A DNA stretch of 10,618 bases from an uncultured Synergistales bacterium (GTDB taxonomy: Bacteria > Synergistota > Synergistia > Synergistales > Aminobacteriaceae), in NCBI GenBank assembly GCA_905236605.1, contig CAJORD010000220.1, positions 1-10,618 of the forward strand. Direction: 5' to 3'. The notes beneath the pieces were generated by a model, which was given only the letters and a program-made list of their open reading frames with translations, was not told the DNA's origin and made no database searches. This document shows, one piece after another, positions 7,505-10,618 of this stretch. The first letter of the stretch is position 1, and every line of letters begins with the position of its first letter. Both the position numbers and the translations under genes were made by a program.

Positions 7505-7524
7505 TTTTTTCGAGGTGAGATTTT

Positions 7525-7731
7525 ATGAACGAAACTTTGACAAAAAATCCAGAAAATGATTACGAACTTGATTACATTGATGATGGTGAAATAGAACCAT
7601 TATTTGACAAAGACGGCAACCCTACGCCTGAAACCTTACGCGCTTGTCGTGAACTTGAATTAGGATTAGGCGAAGAAATGACACTTGACGAATTTTTCTC
7701 TGAACTCGATGAAATTTGTAGCCCAATCTAA
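7525..7731 (+). CDS. Small acidic antitoxin of a YafQ-type toxin-antitoxin pair
   Basis: This 68-aa, strongly acidic protein precedes and overlaps the YafQ-like toxin gene by 23 bp, the usual order for a type II pair. Its start has an excellent SD (GAGGTGA, spacing 6). Residues 34-64, 'TPETLRACRELELGLGEEMTLDEFFSELDEI', split as TPETLRACREL then MTLDEFFSELDE, resemble the C-terminal toxin-binding half of RelB/DinJ-like antitoxins. The N-terminal 30 residues are acidic and disordered-looking (DYELDYIDDGE). They contain no ribbon-helix-helix or other DNA-binding motif that I can see. Family DinJ proteins are about 86 aa, so this one appears to lack the DNA-binding end. The antitoxin role is inferred from position and this partial resemblance. 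Confidence 0.7.
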   Translation: MNETLTKNPENDYELDYIDDGEIEPLFDKDGNPTPETLRACRELELGLGEEMTLDEFFSELDEICSPI

Positions 7732-7990
7732 AGATTTTAAGCGAGACCTTAAGAAGCTGGGGAGTAGCAAGTATCGCGGTATTGTCAATAATGAGCTTCG
7801 TAATGTTGTTGGCGCTCTTGCGAATGATGAATCCCTTGATTATTCGTATCGCGATCACCCCCTCACCGGTAACTTGAAAGGATTTAGAGAATGTCATTTA
7901 GCTTTTGACTTAGTCCTTGTGTATCAGGTTGATGAAAATAAAATTAGACTTTCAAGAATTGGCAGTCATAGCGAAGTATTAGGACTTTGA
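7709..7990 (+). CDS. YafQ-like mRNA interferase toxin (RelE superfamily)
   Basis: This 93-aa protein has the YafQ pattern 'DHPLTGNLKGFRECHLAFDLVLVYQ' followed by 'SRIGSHSEVLGL'. Aligned by eye with E. coli YafQ (92 aa), His50, His63, Asp67 and His87 fall at the same residue numbers, all reported as important for ribosome-dependent mRNA cleavage. Two known active-site positions differ: Trp68 is Leu68 and Phe91 is Leu91. A TTG at 7685 would extend the protein by eight residues, but ATG 7709 gives the family start and length. There is no strong SD, so translation is probably coupled to the antitoxin, whose last 23 bp overlap. In the family, the toxin cuts translated mRNAs and is neutralised by the upstream antitoxin. 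The symbol yafQ is not assigned because the partner is not a typical DinJ. Confidence 0.85.
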   Translation: MKFVAQSKDFKRDLKKLGSSKYRGIVNNELRNVVGALANDESLDYSYRDHPLTGNLKGFRECHLAFDLVLVYQVDENKIRLSRIGSHSEVLGL

Positions 7991-7997
7991 AAAGGAG
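7991..7997 (+). promoter_or_regulatory. Ribosome binding site that fixes the flgH start
   Basis: AAAGGAG immediately follows the toxin TGA (7988-7990) and is 10 nt before ATG 8008. It supports ATG 8008 over an upstream in-frame TTG at 7987, which overlaps the toxin stop and would spoil the signal peptide with a KRRISI leader. Confidence 0.75.
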
Positions 7998-8007
7998 AAT
8001 TTCAATT

Positions 8008-8574
8008 ATGAAAAAATTTTTTGCGGCAATGATTTTATTTTTTGCGTTTTGTGTTTCAGCTTCGGCTCAATCGTTGTGGGACGATAACTCGAGCTGGTAC
8101 TCGGACTCACGCCCCGGGCGCGTCGGCGATATTATCACGGTCCTTGTGAACGAACGCACAGACGCTAAAGACGAAGCTACTATGGAAGTTACCAAAGAGA
8201 CGACCAACACCGTAAACGAAGGCACAGGTATTTTGAGATTCATTCGCGCTCTGACGTTTTCAGCTAACAACGAAGCAAAAGGCGACGGCTCGACCGAACG
8301 GAAGCATCACGCTACAGCAACGCTTGCTTGTTTAGTTACGGAAGTTTTGCCTAACGGAAATCTTGTTATCGAAGGCACTCGCGACATCAGAACTAGCGAA
8401 GAAGTTTTACAGTTTCAATTATTCGGAGTGATTCGCCCGCAAGACGTCAACGCCGATAATCAAATTCCAAGCTCTTTAATCGCGAATGCTGAAATCGCAG
8501 TTAAAGGTCGCGGAATTATTTCACGAACTCAAAAAGTCGGAGTCATAACTCAAATTTTACAGACGGTCTTTTAA
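8008..8574 (+). CDS. flgH: Flagellar L-ring protein FlgH
   Basis: This 188-aa protein forms the outer-membrane L ring, the bushing around the flagellar rod. Residues 1-20 are a signal peptide ending SASA before 'QSLWDDNSSWYSD', the expected mature start. 'GDIITVLVNERT' (40-51) and the C-terminal core 'TEVLPNGNLVIEGTRDIRTSEE', which falls in two blocks at 111-121 and 122-132, are family signatures, as are 'LFGVIRPQDV' (138-147) and 'AEIAVKGRGIIS' (161-172). Proteobacterial FlgH is a lipoprotein of about 230 aa; this one has no lipobox cysteine and a shortened central loop (around 72-92), as in other deep-branching diderms. It starts 17 bp after the toxin stop with no evident promoter between them. 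The usual next gene, flgI, is absent downstream. Confidence 0.93.
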   Translation: MKKFFAAMILFFAFCVSASAQSLWDDNSSWYSDSRPGRVGDIITVLVNERTDAKDEATMEVTKETTNTVNEGTGILRFIRALTFSANNEAKGDGSTERKHHATATLACLVTEVLPNGNLVIEGTRDIRTSEEVLQFQLFGVIRPQDVNADNQIPSSLIANAEIAVKGRGIISRTQKVGVITQILQTVF

Positions 8575-8615
8575 TTTCAAGTTTCAATTAGGAGTTAGAA
8601 AATTAGGAAGTAAAA

Positions 8616-9392
8616 ATGAAAAAAATTTTTGCCGTCGTGATTTTGTTTCTGACTTGCGCGGCGGCTTTCGGAATGTCAAAAGACGGACATAAAAGGGTCT
8701 GGAATGAAACTTTCGGCTTTGATATTTCTTCGAGCGGCAAACTTGAAAAACTTTGGAACAAAGCTCAGGAAGTCATTGACTATTACGAACGCGATTATCA
8801 AATTCTCAAAAAAAATTTCAACTGGTTCAAATTAAACGACTCTGGACACAGATTATTGTTTCATTGGAGATTTAATACCGTCCCTGATAAGTATGAGCCT
8901 CTCGTCAGTTTAGTTAAAGACCGTCTCCGCTCAAGTAACGTTCCCAATAAAAGCGAGGAATTGAAAAAATTTTGGGCAACGTTGAATGAGATAGACAAAA
9001 AACGAAAGTCTGCTTTGAGATTGTCCGTGATTCAAACTCTTGGTATCTTTGATGATAATGTTGAAGTAATAGCTTCTATCATTTATGACCTTCATATACT
9101 GGCTGATTATTCCACAGAGAACGTGTCAGGATTGCCCAAGATTGATGACGTCAAGAATGGATTAATCAGAAGTTTCAGAAATCTCGCGGGATACCAGCCG
9201 CCGGAAAGAATAAAGAGCCTTGAGCTTGAGTTTTTAACTGACGTAAACTCAAACAGCGGAGCTAATGACAAAATAAGAGCCGCGAATATTATCGAGGCTT
9301 CAAAAAGATATTTGCCCGCACTAATGAACGAACGCTTCAAAAGCAGGTTTGACAAAAAAGGAATTTATATAAGAAGCGTAAGCCATTATTAG
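8616..9392 (+). CDS. Exported protein of unknown function, possible zinc-PLC/S1-P1-like fold
   Basis: This 258-aa protein has a clear signal peptide (MKKIFAVVILFLTCAAAFG, residues 1-19), so it is exported to the periplasm or beyond. The start is supported by the SD AGGAAG (8605-8610), 5 nt upstream; a second SD-like AGGAG lies at 8590-8594. The mature chain is mostly helical and rich in Lys, Asn and Asp. Candidate metal ligands are His25 ('DGHKRVW'), His78 and His83 ('SGHRLLFHWRFN') and the 'LHILADYSTEN' stretch (His160, Asp164). The His-x3-Asp spacing on a helix recalls zinc-dependent phospholipase C and S1/P1 nucleases, but the N-terminal Trp and the full ligand set are not clearly present. 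The fold suggestion is weak. It lies 41 bp downstream of flgH, possibly on the same transcript. Confidence 0.75.
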   Translation: MKKIFAVVILFLTCAAAFGMSKDGHKRVWNETFGFDISSSGKLEKLWNKAQEVIDYYERDYQILKKNFNWFKLNDSGHRLLFHWRFNTVPDKYEPLVSLVKDRLRSSNVPNKSEELKKFWATLNEIDKKRKSALRLSVIQTLGIFDDNVEVIASIIYDLHILADYSTENVSGLPKIDDVKNGLIRSFRNLAGYQPPERIKSLELEFLTDVNSNSGANDKIRAANIIEASKRYLPALMNERFKSRFDKKGIYIRSVSHY

Positions 9393-9402
9393 AAATCGCA
9401 CA

Positions 9403-9411
9403 TGATAAAAT
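9403..9411 (+). promoter_or_regulatory. Possible extended -10 promoter before the last gene
   Basis: TGATAAAAT in the 61-bp gap between the two exported-protein genes has the TGn extension and a five-of-six -10 match. No -35 is apparent, and short A/T-rich matches occur by chance, so this is only a candidate. Confidence 0.3.
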
Positions 9412-9453
9412 TTAAGGCAATTTCCAAATAAAAATCAAGGAGCTGAAAAATTC

Positions 9454-10618
9454 ATGCGCCGTCTAATTTTAATTTTTGTGGCTATGGTCTTCGTTTTTGT
9501 TTCTGTTCCTGCTTGCATTGCGGAAGTCAGCGATTATGACCCACAACACACGATGCTAGCGCTGAACATGGCGATCGTTTCGATTAACAGCATTGTCAAC
9601 ACTCAAGACAGAATCGTCCTTGACCAAGAGTACAGCAACATAATCAACAGACTCGCGCTCGGGAACATTGAGAGCGACTACGAACTCACAGGACTTTTCA
9701 CCGAAATGATGAATTTCATAACGGGCAAGACCCTGCGTCAAGAAGAAGCAAAACGTTTCCAGGAACGTTACAACAGGCGCGAACAGAGGCAGCTTATCGG
9801 CGCACTTTCGGGGATCCGGGCTTACGGCGGAAATTTATGGAGCTGGCTCGGAAGCCTTGCGACCTCGTGCGTATCCTCATATTTCACGTATCAAAATTCA
9901 AAGGCTGAACTTTTGGAGGGGCTTGACGATGATTTATGGCGTTTACAGAAAGAAGACATCGAGGACTGCAACGACTTGCAAGTTAGATTGTTAAATTCGT
10001 CATGGAACCTGCTACGCCAGTATAAACTTCCAGACGAGTACAGGCTCACCCAGGACAGCCTCAACGGATATTTCAAGGCCGTCAATGAGCCTGACCCGGC
10101 CAAGCGTCTTAGAATGTTAAAAGCGCGCAACGTTGAGCGGAATTTTCAAGTTTATCCGCCTTACTGGTTTTACCGGGCAAAAGCCGCGCAGGAGATTAAA
10201 GACGATGCGGAAACTTTGAAGTGCTATGACAAGTTCGATGAAATCTGGCGGCCTGTCCTAAGATACGACCCGTACAAACTCGAAGCCGAGAAATACAGGG
10301 TTCAGGCTCTCGCGGCAAAAGAAAATCCCGACACGGCAGAAATCAGGAAACATCTTGAAATTATCCGGGACTACACGCAGGACGGGGATTGGAGCAACAA
10401 TCTTTTCGCGGGCGTTGCTTATTTCCTGCTGGGCGACAAGGACGAGGGAATTTCGTGCGTTGAGCCTAACGTTGATTTTGAATTTGAAACAACGGTCAGC
10501 AATGTATTTTTATCCGAAATGAAAAACGGAAAACTTGACGCATTTGCGCTGTTCGCGTTGAAAGATGACATTCAGGAAGCAATCGAAAAAGCTCAAATAA
10601 AACAGACCGAAGTTAAAA
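9454..10618 (+). CDS. Exported or membrane-anchored helical-repeat protein, unknown function (3' truncated by window)
   Basis: An open frame of at least 388 codons that runs off the window end. ATG 9454 follows the SD AAGGAG (9437-9442). Residues 1-23 are a signal peptide or anchor (MRRLILIFVAMVFVFVSVPA, then CIA), with likely cleavage before EVSDYD. VPAC is a poor lipobox. A helical stretch (30-115) is followed by a Trp/Gly-rich hydrophobic segment (118-145). From about 235 ('PPYWFYRAKAAQEIKDDAE') to 330 the helices repeat with TPR-like Tyr/Ala patterning, suggesting a protein-protein scaffold. Codon use differs from the arg and flg genes: CGG, AGG, GGG and CTG are much more frequent, hinting at a different origin. 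I do not recognise a family. Confidence 0.8.
   Translation, partial: MRRLILIFVAMVFVFVSVPACIAEVSDYDPQHTMLALNMAIVSINSIVNTQDRIVLDQEYSNIINRLALGNIESDYELTGLFTEMMNFITGKTLRQEEAKRFQERYNRREQRQLIGALSGIRAYGGNLWSWLGSLATSCVSSYFTYQNSKAELLEGLDDDLWRLQKEDIEDCNDLQVRLLNSSWNLLRQYKLPDEYRLTQDSLNGYFKAVNEPDPAKRLRMLKARNVERNFQVYPPYWFYRAKAAQEIKDDAETLKCYDKFDEIWRPVLRYDPYKLEAEKYRVQALAAKENPDTAEIRKHLEIIRDYTQDGDWSNNLFAGVAYFLLGDKDEGISCVEPNVDFEFETTVSNVFLSEMKNGKLDAFALFALKDDIQEAIEKAQIKQTEVK

Noticed and set aside
7622..7897. 91-aa minus-strand open frame across the toxin-antitoxin genes
   Set aside because: Antisense to two genes supported by family motifs and good start signals; it has no protein character of its own.
8575..8615. 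Near-repeat AATTAGGAGTTAG / AATTAGGAAGTAA before the 258-aa gene as a regulatory repeat
   Set aside because: Imperfect, and best explained as two Shine-Dalgarno-like runs in A/T-rich sequence.
9511..9522. Lipoprotein signal (VPAC) in the last exported protein
   Set aside because: Proline before Ala-Cys does not fit a lipobox, and the hydrophobic stretch continues to a plausible AxA-like cleavage site.
1..10618. CRISPR arrays, tRNA/rRNA genes, insertion sequences, attachment-site repeats
   Set aside because: No spaced repeats, cloverleaf-like tRNA ends, transposase motifs or matching flanking direct repeats were found around the 4.6-8.0 kb island by eye.

Overview
The window reads as a chromosomal segment of a flagellated diderm (LPS-type outer membrane) bacterium. 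The evidence is the end of a FlgA-like P-ring chaperone and a complete FlgH L-ring protein, which only make sense where an outer membrane exists. FlgH lacks the lipobox cysteine found in proteobacterial FlgH, start regions are A/T-rich, and Shine-Dalgarno sites are strong (GGAGGTG, AGGAGG, GAGGTGA). I lean toward Synergistota or a Negativicutes-like diderm, but this is an inference from style and gene content, with low confidence.

Layout. (1) Bases 1-243 are the 3' end of flgA. (2) Bases 278-4537 hold a compact arginine-biosynthesis operon, argC-argJ-argB-argD, with a good sigma-70-type promoter (TTGACG, 17 bp, TAAAAT) and a bidirectional terminator at about 4547-4577. The four genes take glutamate/N-acetylglutamate to N-acetylornithine, with ArgJ recycling the acetyl group. 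Junctions of 15, 1 and 0 bp indicate one transcript. (3) Bases 4592-7423 (minus strand) hold a two-gene unit: a 489-aa HNH-nuclease-like protein with a Gly-rich hydrophobic centre, then a 448-aa coiled-coil and membrane protein whose SD overlaps the upstream stop codon. I do not recognise a named system here, and this is the best candidate for something undescribed. A G9 tract near the 5' end of the HNH gene could make it phase-variable. (4) Bases 7525-7990 (plus strand) hold a toxin-antitoxin pair: a YafQ-like mRNA interferase overlapping a small acidic antitoxin. It is transcribed divergently from the HNH unit, with two extended -10 promoters lying back to back. (5) flgH (8008-8574) begins 17 bp after the toxin stop. 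(6) Two exported proteins of unknown function follow: a 258-aa protein with a possible zinc-PLC/S1-P1-like His/Asp pattern, and a partial protein of at least 388 aa with TPR-like helices and higher-GC codon use.

The main story is a flagellar locus (flgA ... flgH) split by about 7.8 kb. The inserted block contains a housekeeping arginine operon and an accessory island that combines a nuclease/membrane-protein pair with a toxin-antitoxin module. The island could be a defence, competition or stabilisation module; that is inference from architecture, not from a recognised family match.
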